Notes under the pieces: model-generated
What the model saw: only the letters and a program-made list of their open reading frames with translations
The model's database searches: none
What the model was told of the DNA's origin: nothing
Part shown: positions 49,123 through 56,373 of the stretch, in pieces
Layout of the letters: the number at the start of each line of letters is the position of its first letter
Numbering within the stretch: position 1 is the stretch's first letter
Translations under genes and position numbers: made by a program
Source of the DNA: Streptomyces maremycinicus
GTDB taxonomy: Bacteria; Actinomycetota; Actinomycetes; Streptomycetales; Streptomycetaceae
Direction: 5' to 3'
Length of the DNA stretch: 64,000 nt
Assembly: GCF_001184025.1 (NCBI RefSeq)
Contig: NZ_BBYG01000012.1
Coordinates: 434,001 to 498,000, forward strand

Positions 49123-50184
49123 TCAGGACCCGAGGCGGCGGTGGTCCTCCTCGTCCCACGCCCGGGTGTCGCGCGGCTCGACGTACGGCTCCTCGTCGGC
49201 GGGATGGCCACCGGCGACCGCTCGCTGCCGGACCATCTCCGCGTCGAACTCGAGGCCGAGCAGGATGGCCAGGTTGGTGATCCACAGCCACACCAGGAAG
49301 ATGATCACGCCGGCGAGAGTGCCGTAGGTCTTGTTGTACGAGCCGAAGTTCGCCACGTACAGCGCGAAGCCGGCGGACGCCGCCAACCAGATCACCAGGG
49401 CCAGGAAGCTGCCCGGCGTGACCCAGCGGAAGCCTCGCACCCGTGCGTTCGGGGTGGCCCAGTACAGGACCGCGATCATCACCGTGACCAGTACCACCAG
49501 CACCGGCCACTTGGCGATCGACCACACGGTCAGCGCCGTGTCGCCGACCCCGAGGGTGGTACCGACCTGCCGGGCCAGACTGCCGGTGAACACCACGATC
49601 AGCGCGCTGATCACCGCCATGACCATCAGCAACACGGTCACCCCGACCCGCACCGGCAGCACCTTCCACACCGGACGGCCCTCGGGGATGTCGTACACCG
49701 CGTTGGCGCTGCGGATGAAGGCGGCGACGTAACCGGAAGCCGACCACACCGCCAGCACCAGACCCACGATCGCCATGAGCGAGCCGACCCCGCCCTTGCC
49801 CTGCATCTGCTGCACCGCGTTGCGCAGGATGTCCTGGGCCGGGCCCGGCGCGAGCTTCTGGATGTTGTCCAGGACCGTCTGGGTGGCCGACTGCCCGACG
49901 ATGCCCAGCAGCGACACCAGCGCCAGCAGCGCGGGGAACAGGGCCAGGATCGAGTAGTAGGTCAGCGCGGCCGCCCGGTCGGCCAGCTCGTCCTTCTTGA
50001 ACTCCTTCAGGGTGCCTTTCAGCACCGCTTTCCAGGAGCGTTTGGGCAGGTCCGTGGGCTTGTCAGGGGCCTGCCGCTCCACCTGCTCGGCCGGACCGAC
50101 GGCGGCCGGATCCTGCCGGGGCCCGCCGTCGCGGTCGACCGTGTGCTCGTCGTGCCGCCTGTGCGGCTTCAGTGTCCGTGCCAT
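49123..50184 (-). CDS. YihY/BrkB-family (RNase BN-like) membrane protein
   Basis: 353 residues. A charged N-terminus of about 50 residues leads to six membrane helices with the family motifs FKKDELADRAAALTYYSILA LFPALLALVS, SASGYVAAFIRSANAVYD and FGSYNKTYGTLAGVIIFLVW LW. The C-terminus is acidic and cytoplasmic. Despite old naming the family is not a ribonuclease and its transport role is unsettled. ATG 50184 chosen by the family start. Confidence 0.88.
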   Translation of the reverse strand: MARTLKPHRRHDEHTVDRDGGPRQDPAAVGPAEQVERQAPDKPTDLPKRSWKAVLKGTLKEFKKDELADRAAALTYYSILALFPALLALVSLLGIVGQSATQTVLDNIQKLAPGPAQDILRNAVQQMQGKGGVGSLMAIVGLVLAVWSASGYVAAFIRSANAVYDIPEGRPVWKVLPVRVGVTVLLMVMAVISALIVVFTGSLARQVGTTLGVGDTALTVWSIAKWPVLVVLVTVMIAVLYWATPNARVRGFRWVTPGSFLALVIWLAASAGFALYVANFGSYNKTYGTLAGVIIFLVWLWITNLAILLGLEFDAEMVRQRAVAGGHPADEEPYVEPRDTRAWDEEDHRRLGS

Positions 50185-50244
50185 TCCGCACGGGTATCCG
50201 GCTGAGCGCCACACATGCGTAGAAATGACATATATCGGACTTTT

Positions 50245-50270
50245 CTCTTCGGTGGCGCGCCACCGAAGAG
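50245..50270. terminator. Perfect 26-bp palindrome upstream of the YihY-type gene
   Basis: CTCTTCGGTGGCG and CGCCACCGAAGAG are perfect complements with no loop bases. It lies 25 nt after the DUF4190 stop on the same strand and so could terminate that transcript. The A/T-run is on the wrong side for a classical terminator, so an operator role is also possible. Confidence 0.5.
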
Positions 50271-50295
50271 CCGCGCGGGGGCGCGGCCGCGACCG

Positions 50296-50583
50296 TCAGC
50301 CGCCCACGTACCAGCTGAATCCGCCGTTGCTGGCGGCGAGGATCAGGAGCAGGACCCAGAGCACCACGTCGACGATGCCGAGGATGATGCCCGCCTTCGC
50401 CATCCCGGCGCCGTTCGCGACCGACGCCTGCCGCCGGGAGACGACACCGAAGACGATGGCCAGCGGACCCAGGACGATGTTCAGGACGAACAGTCCGACG
50501 ATGCCGCAGCAAAGGCTCGCGATCGCCAGACCGTTGGTACGTGATCGGGGGGACGCGGTGGAAGGGCCGCCATAACTCGTCAT
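50296..50583 (-). CDS. DUF4190-type small membrane protein
   Basis: 95 residues. A short polar N-terminus (MTSYGGPSTASPRSRTNG) is followed by two membrane helices: LAIASLCCGIVGLFVLNIVL GPLAIVFG and AGIILGIVDVVLWVLLLILA. The repeated GI-G-LGPLAIVFG-SRRQA pattern matches DUF4190. Function unknown. Confidence 0.85.
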   Translation of the reverse strand: MTSYGGPSTASPRSRTNGLAIASLCCGIVGLFVLNIVLGPLAIVFGVVSRRQASVANGAGMAKAGIILGIVDVVLWVLLLILAASNGGFSWYVGG

Positions 50584-50737
50584 GGAAGACTCCAGGTTGT
50601 CGATTGCGCGCGGACCGGACGGCCCCCGCGCTCCTCACTCCTGACTCACCACTGCGAGTGCCCCTCCGAGCCGCTCCCATGTCGACGACCCGTCAGACGC
50701 GTTGCCGAACAGGCGACTTCGCGGGCCGGGCCGCCGT

Positions 50738-51049
50738 CTACGACCCGTCGTCGAGCGGCCGGAGGAAGCGGCGCTCGTACCGCCTGATGCAGCGGGTGTC
50801 CCGCGCCAGCCGCAGGGCCTCCTGGCACTCCGGGTCCGACAGGCTGTCCGTGCGGTACCGCTCGTACGCGGCCAGGCCGGGAAAGGAGAAGAGGGCGTAG
50901 GCGATGTCACTGTCGCCCTCACTCGGCAGGAAGTAGCCGTGATGCGTTCCGCCGAAACGGTTCACGAGCCGGACCCAGCGACGTCCGTACTCCTCGAAAT
51001 CCTCGATCTTGTCGGGGTCGATCTCGTACTTCAGATGAATAGTGATCAC
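50738..51049 (-). CDS. NIPSNAP-family protein
   Basis: 103 residues. A ferredoxin-like (dimeric alpha/beta-barrel) fold with HLKYEIDPDKIEDFEEYGRR W, VRLVNRFGGTHHGYFLPSEG and a C-terminal RRYERRFLRPL. Family members occur as unknown-function cytoplasmic proteins. GTG 51049 is the likely start; CATCAT 6 nt upstream could be a leaderless -10, but weak. Confidence 0.8.
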   Translation of the reverse strand: MITIHLKYEIDPDKIEDFEEYGRRWVRLVNRFGGTHHGYFLPSEGDSDIAYALFSFPGLAAYERYRTDSLSDPECQEALRLARDTRCIRRYERRFLRPLDDGS

Positions 51050-51071
51050 CCCCGAATGATGCCGCGCCGCG

Positions 51072-51494
51072 TCAGGAAAGTGCCCCCGCCACAGCCCCGG
51101 CCACAAGCAGCAGACCGACGAACAACTGGAGTACGAGACCCGCGCGGGATCCGAAGGAGGCCAGGTAATACGCGCTCTCAGCGGACGAGGGCTTACGCGC
51201 GTCGAAGACGACGGGAACCTCCTCGCCCTCCCACGGAGGCGGCTTCGGGGCGGTGACGAGCGCCCACACCTCCTCGCCGTCGGCCGTCCGGAACGAGCAG
51301 TTCAGTCTCTCCACCGCCGTACCGCCGCGGCGTATGCGCTCCGTGCAGACGGCCAGGGTCTCCACCCCGCTCTTCCTCAGCCGGCGGTCCCGCAGCTGCT
51401 GGGGAACGAACAGGAGCGACGCTATGCCGAAGGGAACGGCGATGATCAGGAACGGGATGCCGTAGTTCGTGGTGCTCGCGAGCGTGGTGTACAT
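51072..51494 (-). CDS. DUF3592-like membrane protein
   Basis: 140 residues. A membrane helix (IPFLIIAVPFGIASLLFVPQ), a soluble middle with SFRTADGEEVWALVTAP and VVFDARKPSSAESAYYL, and a final helix (LVLQLFVGLLLVAGAVAGAL). The arrangement fits DUF3592. ATG 51494 follows GGGGAGAA. Function unknown. Confidence 0.72.
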   Translation of the reverse strand: MYTTLASTTNYGIPFLIIAVPFGIASLLFVPQQLRDRRLRKSGVETLAVCTERIRRGGTAVERLNCSFRTADGEEVWALVTAPKPPPWEGEEVPVVFDARKPSSAESAYYLASFGSRAGLVLQLFVGLLLVAGAVAGALS

Positions 51495-51790
51495 CTGCGT
51501 TCTCCCCCTGTGATACGCGTGGTGCCGCAGCATACAAACGGCCACCGGGAACTCCCCGCGCCCACCTCCACGCACCCACACCGATTCCCCGGCGGATCAG
51601 GCCGTGGTCGGCCTGGTGATCCGGCGTTCGAACCCACCCCCGGACGCGTGACGGCGGCTCTCGCCGGACATGCTGATGCAGCAGAGTCATCCGCACGGCC
51701 CTCGTGCGAAAACCACGATCGCCAAGGCGTCCCGACTGTCCTTGCCTTCCCGGGTCCCTTGAACGCCACGGCCCGTAGGGCTGGCACGCG
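51495..51790. other. Gene-free stretch at the left edge of the decayed element
   Basis: These 296 bases show no convincing gene. They contain a small inverted repeat CAGGCCG and CGGCCTG (51598-51604 and 51609-51615) and a GTTCGAAC palindrome (51630-51637) that resembles a tRNA T-loop but does not fold as one. It is where the left end of the integrated element would be expected. Confidence 0.5.
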
Positions 51791-52384
51791 TCATTCGTCG
51801 TCACATCGCTCCAAGACCAGGCCTACGGAGCCCTCTTCGAGCCCGTTGTTCTGCTCCAAGTGAAGATGAGCACCGTCCGGTGTGCCGTCTCGGGCGAGCG
51901 TGAGGAGGTGGCCGGCCAGGGTCTTCACCCCGGCAGCGTTTGCCTCTATGACGATCTCACCACCCAGGTTGCGGACCTCGATGCGTGCGCCTTCCTCCCA
52001 CGTGAAGATCCTGGTGACTCCATCGGTCGCCGCCTCTCGCCGTCGCGTCCGGCCCGGAGTACGCGATGCTTGGGGTATGTGTAGGAGGCCGCTGAGGTTC
52101 AGGACCTCTGTGAGATGGCGGAACGTCGTGCGGGTGACTCCGCGGCTTCGAGCCTCGTTCTCGAATTCGTCGAGCTGCGGCAGCCCGGTCTCAGGATCGG
52201 GTTTCACCGCTGGCTGGTCCTTGAGCCGTGCGGCCTTGTTGCGCTCGTAGTCGATTTCCGAGTAGCCGCAGACCCAGCGGCTGTGTGCCTCGACCTCGTC
52301 CAGAGTGGTGGTCGAGAGGATGGCGCGGGCCAGCTCGTTGCGGTGCAGGGCGTCGTCCAGGTCGACTTCGTGGCGTCGGCTCAT
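51791..52384 (-). CDS. Protein with Imm32-like C-terminal domain, inside the decayed element
   Basis: 197 residues. The N-terminal half (HEVDLDDALHRNELARAIL, then YERNKAARLKDQPAVKPDPE TGLPQLDEF) is not recognised. The last 75 residues (RIEVRNLGGEIVIEANAAGV, then LAGHLLTLARDGTPDGAHLH LEQNNGLEEGSVGLVLER) resemble the Imm32 immunity-protein fold as I remember it. A plausible protein segment in another frame further upstream (SLEPASIDLLDVLAR, to 52525) suggests that the true N-terminus was longer and is now frameshifted. ATG 52384 has GAGG only 2 nt away. It probably belongs to the element remnant. Confidence 0.5.
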   Translation of the reverse strand: MSRRHEVDLDDALHRNELARAILSTTTLDEVEAHSRWVCGYSEIDYERNKAARLKDQPAVKPDPETGLPQLDEFENEARSRGVTRTTFRHLTEVLNLSGLLHIPQASRTPGRTRRREAATDGVTRIFTWEEGARIEVRNLGGEIVIEANAAGVKTLAGHLLTLARDGTPDGAHLHLEQNNGLEEGSVGLVLERCDDE

Positions 52385-52521
52385 CGCCTCGCGCGAGGAC
52401 GTCCAGGAGGTCGATCGAGGCGGGCTCCAAGCTACGGATCGGCTCTTCGAGTTGGCGCGTGACACCTTGGACGCCGTGATGCGGATCGATCGGGGCGAAG
52501 GTGTGCGGGAGCCGGCCGCGA

Positions 52522-52699
52522 GTCTCCATCTACCTCCGCCGGGAGAACGCCAAGCGCGCCGGCCTCACCCAACGCACCTTCCGCGACCACGCACGGGTCT
52601 CCTTCGTGAAGGTCGCCGATTACCAGAGGCGCGGTGCCGTGCACTTCCACGCGGTCATACCGTATCGACGGCCCGGAAGGCGGAGACACCCCACCCGCG
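52522..52699 (+). pseudogene. RepSA-like replication initiator fragment
   Basis: The reading SIYLRRENAKRAGLTQRTFR, then VSFVKVADYQRRGAVHFHAV I, matches the conserved middle of RepSA-type initiators of Streptomyces integrative elements (pSAM2-like). Directly after HFHAVI the frame is lost: one extra A at about 52659 shifts the continuation RIDGPEGGDTPPA to another frame. Both ends are missing. In intact elements rep, xis and int follow each other in this order and direction. Confidence 0.7.
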
Positions 52700-52990
52700 G
52701 GGCTCCCGGACGGCTTCCGCTTCTACGATCTTCGCCACACCGGACACACGCTCTCGACCCGGTCGGGCGCGACCCTCAAGGACACGATGGTCCGGGCCGG
52801 GCAGTCGTCCGAGAAGGCCGCGCTGATCTACCAGCACTCCGACGAGGAGTGGCAGCGCGACCTGGCGGCCGGCCTCGACGACCTGGTCCGCGCCGAGCGG
52901 GCGAAGCACCACAAGGGCAAGGATCACGACCCCGCGCACCACAACGAGAAGCCCACGAGCAGCCAGCCACAGCCATATGGTGCGGATGTG
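52700..52990 (+). pseudogene. C-terminal fragment of a tyrosine integrase
   Basis: The segment GLPDGFRFYDLRHTGHTLST, then RSGATLKDTMVRAGQSSEKA and ALIYQHSDEEWQRDLAAGLD, is the catalytic C-terminus of pSAM2-type integrases, with the conserved Arg in YDLRHTG and the Tyr in LIYQH. It is joined straight to the rep fragment, so xis and about two thirds of int are deleted. The reading runs towards the tRNA gene, as expected when attP lies at the end of int. The natural stop is not evident. Confidence 0.8.
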
Positions 52991-53020
52991 GTGCGCGCCC
53001 TGGCCGCTGGTCTAGACAAC

Positions 53021-53053
53021 AAAAAACCCCCGGGGTCGCGGACCTGGGGGTTT
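53021..53053 (-). terminator. Intrinsic terminator of tRNA-Gly
   Basis: On the minus strand AAACCCCC (from 53053) pairs with GGGGGTTT (to 53024), an inner GGTC/GACC stem is nested inside, and the hairpin is followed by T residues (six As at 53021-53026 in the plus strand). A classical structure, close to the tRNA 3' end. Confidence 0.85.
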
Positions 53054-53057
53054 CATA

Positions 53058-53131
53058 TGGAGCGGGTGACGAGAATCGAACTCGCGCTCTCAGCTTGGGA
53101 AGCTGATGTTCTACCATTAAACTACACCCGC
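53058..53131 (-). tRNA. tRNA-Gly (anticodon CCC)
   Basis: 74 nt including encoded CCA. Acceptor stem GCGGGTG with CACCCGC, D arm GTTTAATGGTAGAAC, anticodon stem TCAGC/GCTGA around loop TTCCCAA (anticodon CCC), T arm with GTTCGATTC. Discriminator T. It reads glycine codon GGG. The decayed integrase fragment ends beside its 3' end, so it was the attachment site. A -10 like element (TAGAGT, minus strand, 53171-53176) lies about 40 nt upstream. Confidence 0.95.
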
Positions 53132-53404
53132 GTAAGACGCCGGTTCGCACCGGTGTCGGAACGCTCCGTCACTCTACCTCATGCCGGGCCCCGGGCGATG
53201 GAGCCCCGGGGTCCGAGCGCGTTTCGGGGGAGGGATCCGGGTGCGAGGGGCCGGAGTTGGGGCGTACGGTGGGCTCGTGGAAGTGGGGTCGGGCGGGGTC
53301 GGAGTGCCGCCTGGAGGGCCGTCCCGTTCGTCCCGTAATGTGGCTTTCGTTGTCCGGTGGTCAGCAGCCGGACAGGGCTCTTGGGGAAGGGACTCTAGGA
53401 CTTG

Positions 53405-53563
53405 ATGGAGCGCACCGTCGTCCGTTGTGCCGATGGGCACGTGTTCAGCACCGCTTCGTTCCCGATGCAGCAGGCCGAGCGGCTCGGTCCCGGGCGGCTC
53501 GTCCGGTGTCCCCGGTGCACCCGGTTGCGGAGCGCCGTACCGGTGACGCTCGAGAAGCGGTAG
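53405..53563 (+). CDS. 52-residue zinc-ribbon-like small protein
   Basis: The frame starts MERTVVRCADGHVFSTASFP and ends PVTLEKR. Cys8 and His12 (C-x3-H) together with Cys35 and Cys38 (CPRC) form a likely zinc site. AGGA lies 4 nt before ATG 53405. Codon third positions are almost all G or C. It sits between the tRNA gene and dcd; I believe homologues are found at this place in other Streptomyces. Function unknown. Confidence 0.75.
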   Translation: MERTVVRCADGHVFSTASFPMQQAERLGPGRLVRCPRCTRLRSAVPVTLEKR

Positions 53564-53646
53564 CGGCGAGAGGAGCCGGCGGAGCCGGAGGGCCGCCGGC
53601 CTGGCGCGCGGAGACGTCCGATGGTGGTCGCTCCGCGCGCTTTGCG

Positions 53647-53658
53647 TATCCTCGGGGC
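53647..53658 (+). promoter_or_regulatory. Leaderless-type -10 element of dcd
   Basis: TATCCT (53647-53652) is followed by 6 nt and GTG 53659, with no ribosome binding site. Confidence 0.55.
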
Positions 53659-54234
53659 GTGCTTCTCTCAGACAAGGACATCCGGGCCGAGATCGACGCC
53701 GGGCGAGTACGGATCGATCCCTACGACGAATCCATGGTGCAGCCCTCGAGCATCGACGTACGCCTCGACCGGCTGTTCCGGGTGTTCGAGAACCACCGGT
53801 ACCCGCACATCGACCCCGCCGTCGAGCAGGCCGACCTGACCCGGCTCGTGGAGCCCGAGGGCGACGAGCCGTTCATCCTCCACCCGGGGGAGTTCGTGCT
53901 CGCGAGCACCTATGAGGTCATCACCCTCCCCGACGACCTCGCGTCGCGGCTCGAGGGCAAGAGTTCCCTCGGCCGACTGGGGCTGGTCACCCATTCCACC
54001 GCCGGGTTCATCGACCCCGGGTTCTCCGGTCATGTGACGCTCGAGCTGTCCAACCTCGCCACCCTGCCGATCAAGCTCTGGCCCGGTATGAAGATCGGCC
54101 AGCTGTGCATGTTCCGGCTCAGCTCACCGGCCGAGTCCCCGTACGGCAGCGAGCGCTACGGGTCCAGGTACCAGGGCCAGCGCGGGCCGACGGCCTCCCG
54201 GTCCTTCCTCAACTTCCACCGGACCCAGGTGTGA
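53659..54234 (+). CDS. dcd: dCTP deaminase
   Basis: 191 residues, the normal length. Motifs: VQPSSIDVRLDRLFRVFEN, FVLASTYEVITLPDDLASRL EGKSSLGRLGLVTHSTAGFI DPGFSGHVTLELSN and SERYGSRYQGQRGPTASRS. The catalytic Glu lies in THSTAGFIDPGFSGHVTLEL. It converts dCTP to dUTP (in the bifunctional type also to dUMP) for dTTP synthesis. GTG 53659 is supported by a leaderless -10. It overlaps the phosphoribosyltransferase gene (GTGA). Confidence 0.95.
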   Translation: MLLSDKDIRAEIDAGRVRIDPYDESMVQPSSIDVRLDRLFRVFENHRYPHIDPAVEQADLTRLVEPEGDEPFILHPGEFVLASTYEVITLPDDLASRLEGKSSLGRLGLVTHSTAGFIDPGFSGHVTLELSNLATLPIKLWPGMKIGQLCMFRLSSPAESPYGSERYGSRYQGQRGPTASRSFLNFHRTQV

Positions 54235-54749
54235 GCGGCGCGGACATGGCGCGGGAGAACCTGACCTACGAGCAGTTCGGCACCGCCGTCCGTGAACTCG
54301 CGCAGACCATCGCCGACGACGGTTACGTGCCCGACGTCGTGCTGAGCATCGCCCGCGGCGGTGTGTTCGTCGCCGGCGGCCTCGCCTACGCCCTCGACTG
54401 CAAGAACCTCCACCTGGTGAACGTCGAGTTCTACACCGGGGTGGGAACCACGCTCGAGATGCCCGTCATGCTCGCGCCCGTCCCCGACGTCATCGACTTC
54501 TCCAACAAGAAGGTCCTGATCACCGACGACGTCGCCGACACGGGCAAGACGCTCAAGCTCGTCCGCGACTTCTGCCTGGACGCCGTCGCCGAGGTGCGCA
54601 GCGCCGTCATCTACGAGAAGTCGCAGTCGCTGGTGAAGTGCGAGTACGTGTGGAAGCGGACCGACGACTGGATCAACTTCCCCTGGAGTGTTCTGCCCGT
54701 GGTGCGTAAGTCGGGGGAGCAGGTCACGCCCTCCAGGGAAGCGCTCTGA
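54231..54749 (+). CDS. Phosphoribosyltransferase, purine/xanthine type
   Basis: 172 residues. The PRPP-binding motif VLITDDVADTGKTL and the type I fold start (DDGYVPDVVLSIARGGVFVA GG) are clear. The specificity loop (NFPWS) suggests purine salvage (xanthine/guanine type). GTG 54231 overlaps the dcd stop; ATG 54246 is an alternative start. Functionally grouped with dcd in nucleotide metabolism. Confidence 0.88.
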   Translation: MSGADMARENLTYEQFGTAVRELAQTIADDGYVPDVVLSIARGGVFVAGGLAYALDCKNLHLVNVEFYTGVGTTLEMPVMLAPVPDVIDFSNKKVLITDDVADTGKTLKLVRDFCLDAVAEVRSAVIYEKSQSLVKCEYVWKRTDDWINFPWSVLPVVRKSGEQVTPSREAL

Positions 54750-54779
54750 TCGCACCCGCCCAGGGCGGGCGGCTCGGCC

Positions 54780-55013
54780 GTCCAGACGGCGCTCGGCGAG
54801 CCGGGTGACCATCTCGGGGTCGTGGTGGTCGAAGAACGGGGAACCGCCGGTGTCGAGGGTGGCGATCAGGGCCATCTGCTCGTCGGTCAGCCGGAAGTCG
54901 AAGACGTCGAAGTTCTCGGCCATGCGCTCGGCGCGCACCGACTTGGGGATGGCGACGACACCCGCGCCGGGTCAGCCAGCGCAGCACGACCTGCGCCACG
55001 GACTTGCCGTGTG
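54780..55013 (-). pseudogene. C-terminal remnant of an aldo/keto reductase
   Basis: HGKSVAQVVLRWLTRRG and, after a one-base insertion near 54960, SVRAERMAENFDVFDFRLTD EQMALIATLDTGGSPFFDHH DPEMVTRLAERRL give the end of a standard aldo/keto reductase. The N-terminal two thirds, including the catalytic Tyr and Lys, are missing, and the original stop has been lost. It ends exactly where the regulator remnant begins. Confidence 0.75.
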
Positions 55014-55014
55014 A

Positions 55015-55227
55015 CCGGCCGCAAGCCCGCCCAGAAGACCTTCCGGCACCCCCCGGGTCGGGACGGTCACCCTCACCTCGCAGTCCCTGCACGTGGAAGG
55101 CACGCCCGGCCAGCGCATCGGCGTCCACACCGCCGAGCCCGGCACACCCGACCACGACGCCCTGCTCCTCCTGGACATGACGGCACCGGTCGCCCCGACG
55201 CGGCACCCGACACCCCGGACTGGCTGA
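55015..55227 (+). pseudogene. C-terminal remnant of an XRE/MmyB-type regulator
   Basis: Segments RKPAQKTFRHP and, in a second frame, VGTVTLTSQSLHVEGTPGQR IGVHTAEPGTPDHDALLLLD M match the end of MmyB-like ligand-binding domains (family pattern: VGDLTL, then YTAEPGSPSEEALRLL). The HTH part is absent. Adjacent to a decayed reductase in the opposite direction. Confidence 0.6.
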
Positions 55228-55381
55228 CGCCCGCTCACGACGGCCCGGACCGTTGCCCGGACCCGGCGACGAGCGACGAGCGCCGGGCACCGGGCGCCGG
55301 GCGCCCCACGCACCGGAAGCTCCACGGCCGCCCGGTCCGGCCGTCTCCTGCGTCGGCCGGCCCGGTCCGGCTCACGGCCGC

Positions 55382-56164
55382 CTACTTGGCGCGCAGTACT
55401 TTGACGCCGTCCCGCTCGAAGTCGTAGACGTAGTCGTTGAGGCGGAGACCGTCGACCGCGCCGATCCACATGAAGTCCTGCCCCTTGCCCACGGCGACCG
55501 TGTAGACCGTCGGCCTGGCGTTGCGGGACGTGAACGCGGCCTTCAGCGCGGCGAAGGTGCACGGCGTGGCGAAGGTGCAGCCCGTCGTGGGGCCCGCGGT
55601 GCTCGTCAGGGCCCAGCCGCCGGTCCGCGTGGCGTCGAGGAACGGGCTCCAAGCGTTCGTGACCGGGGACGCGCCCGGCAGCCACACCAGCGAGGAGTAG
55701 TCGTCGGTGGAGTTCAGGTTCGGGTCGATCTCGAACTTGATGTTCGGCATGTTCCGCGGTCCGCCGTACTGGACGTTCTCGCTCGTCTGGAACACGTGGA
55801 AACCGATGCGCCGCAGCCCCAGCAGCGACTTGCCGAAGAAGTCCACCTCGTTGCCGAAGTCGACCTTCTCGCTGGGAGGGACCAGCGTGGTGGAGCTGTC
55901 CGCCACCTCGATGCCGAGGCTGCCTCGCCCGTACGGCGGCCTCGCGCCGGTGCCGGTCACGTCGTACGAGCCGAAGGGGCCGTTGCGGAGATCGGCGACC
56001 GGCGAGCCGATCGTGTTGCGGGCGATCACGCCCCAGTGGTCCGAGTGGGCTCGGCCGTCGTCCGTCCCGGCGGCTGCCGATCCGGGCAGGATCAAGGCGA
56101 TGACGGCGACCAGCAGGGCGGCCACGAGCGCCGTTCCCCGCCCCACGCCAAAGCGAGCTTTCAC
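55382..56164 (-). CDS. Secreted protein of unknown function
   Basis: 260 residues. Signal peptide (ALVAALLVAVIALILPGSAAAG) cleaved near AAA/GT. The mature domain is beta-rich: GSLGIEVADSSTTLVPPSEK VDFGNEVDF, IGFHVFQTSENVQYGGPRNM PNIKFEID and a C-terminal VYTVAVGKGQDFMWIGAVDG LRLNDYVYDF. Two Cys (TGCTFATPCTF) may form a disulfide. GTG 56164 is chosen because AGGAG lies 5 nt upstream; the GTG six bases earlier overlaps that site. No family recognised. Confidence 0.75.
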   Translation of the reverse strand: MKARFGVGRGTALVAALLVAVIALILPGSAAAGTDDGRAHSDHWGVIARNTIGSPVADLRNGPFGSYDVTGTGARPPYGRGSLGIEVADSSTTLVPPSEKVDFGNEVDFFGKSLLGLRRIGFHVFQTSENVQYGGPRNMPNIKFEIDPNLNSTDDYSSLVWLPGASPVTNAWSPFLDATRTGGWALTSTAGPTTGCTFATPCTFAALKAAFTSRNARPTVYTVAVGKGQDFMWIGAVDGLRLNDYVYDFERDGVKVLRAK

Positions 56165-56309
56165 GCGCACTCCTTGTAGGAGGTGTAGGGAACAGTCACC
56201 ATAAATGACGCTCTGTAGTTGCGATGGTGCGACATGCGGTATTTTCGTATGGTTCGTCTCGCGCGGGAGCCCCGGGAGGGGCGTGCAGGATCGCTTTCGG
56301 TGACGGCAT

Positions 56310-56347
56310 GCCGAAAGCCCCCGACCAGATCGTCGAGGGCCTTCGGC
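56310..56347 (-). terminator. Terminator of the Yip1-type gene
   Basis: GCCGAAAGCCCCCGAC (56310-56325) and GTCGAGGGCCTTCGGC (56332-56347) pair over 16 bp with two mismatches, 26 nt after the stop codon. Confidence 0.7.
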
Positions 56348-56373
56348 GTCGGCCGGTCACCGGCCGGGTGGTG

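Noticed and set aside
51618..51650. GTTCGAACCCACC resembling the T arm of a tRNA, a possible second attachment site
   Set aside because: It does not fold with surrounding bases and does not match the 3' end of tRNA-Gly, so no attL copy can be claimed.
54105..54230. An N-terminal extension of the phosphoribosyltransferase frame into dcd
   Set aside because: It overlaps the conserved C-terminus of dcd; the GTGA overlap at 54231 gives a normal start.
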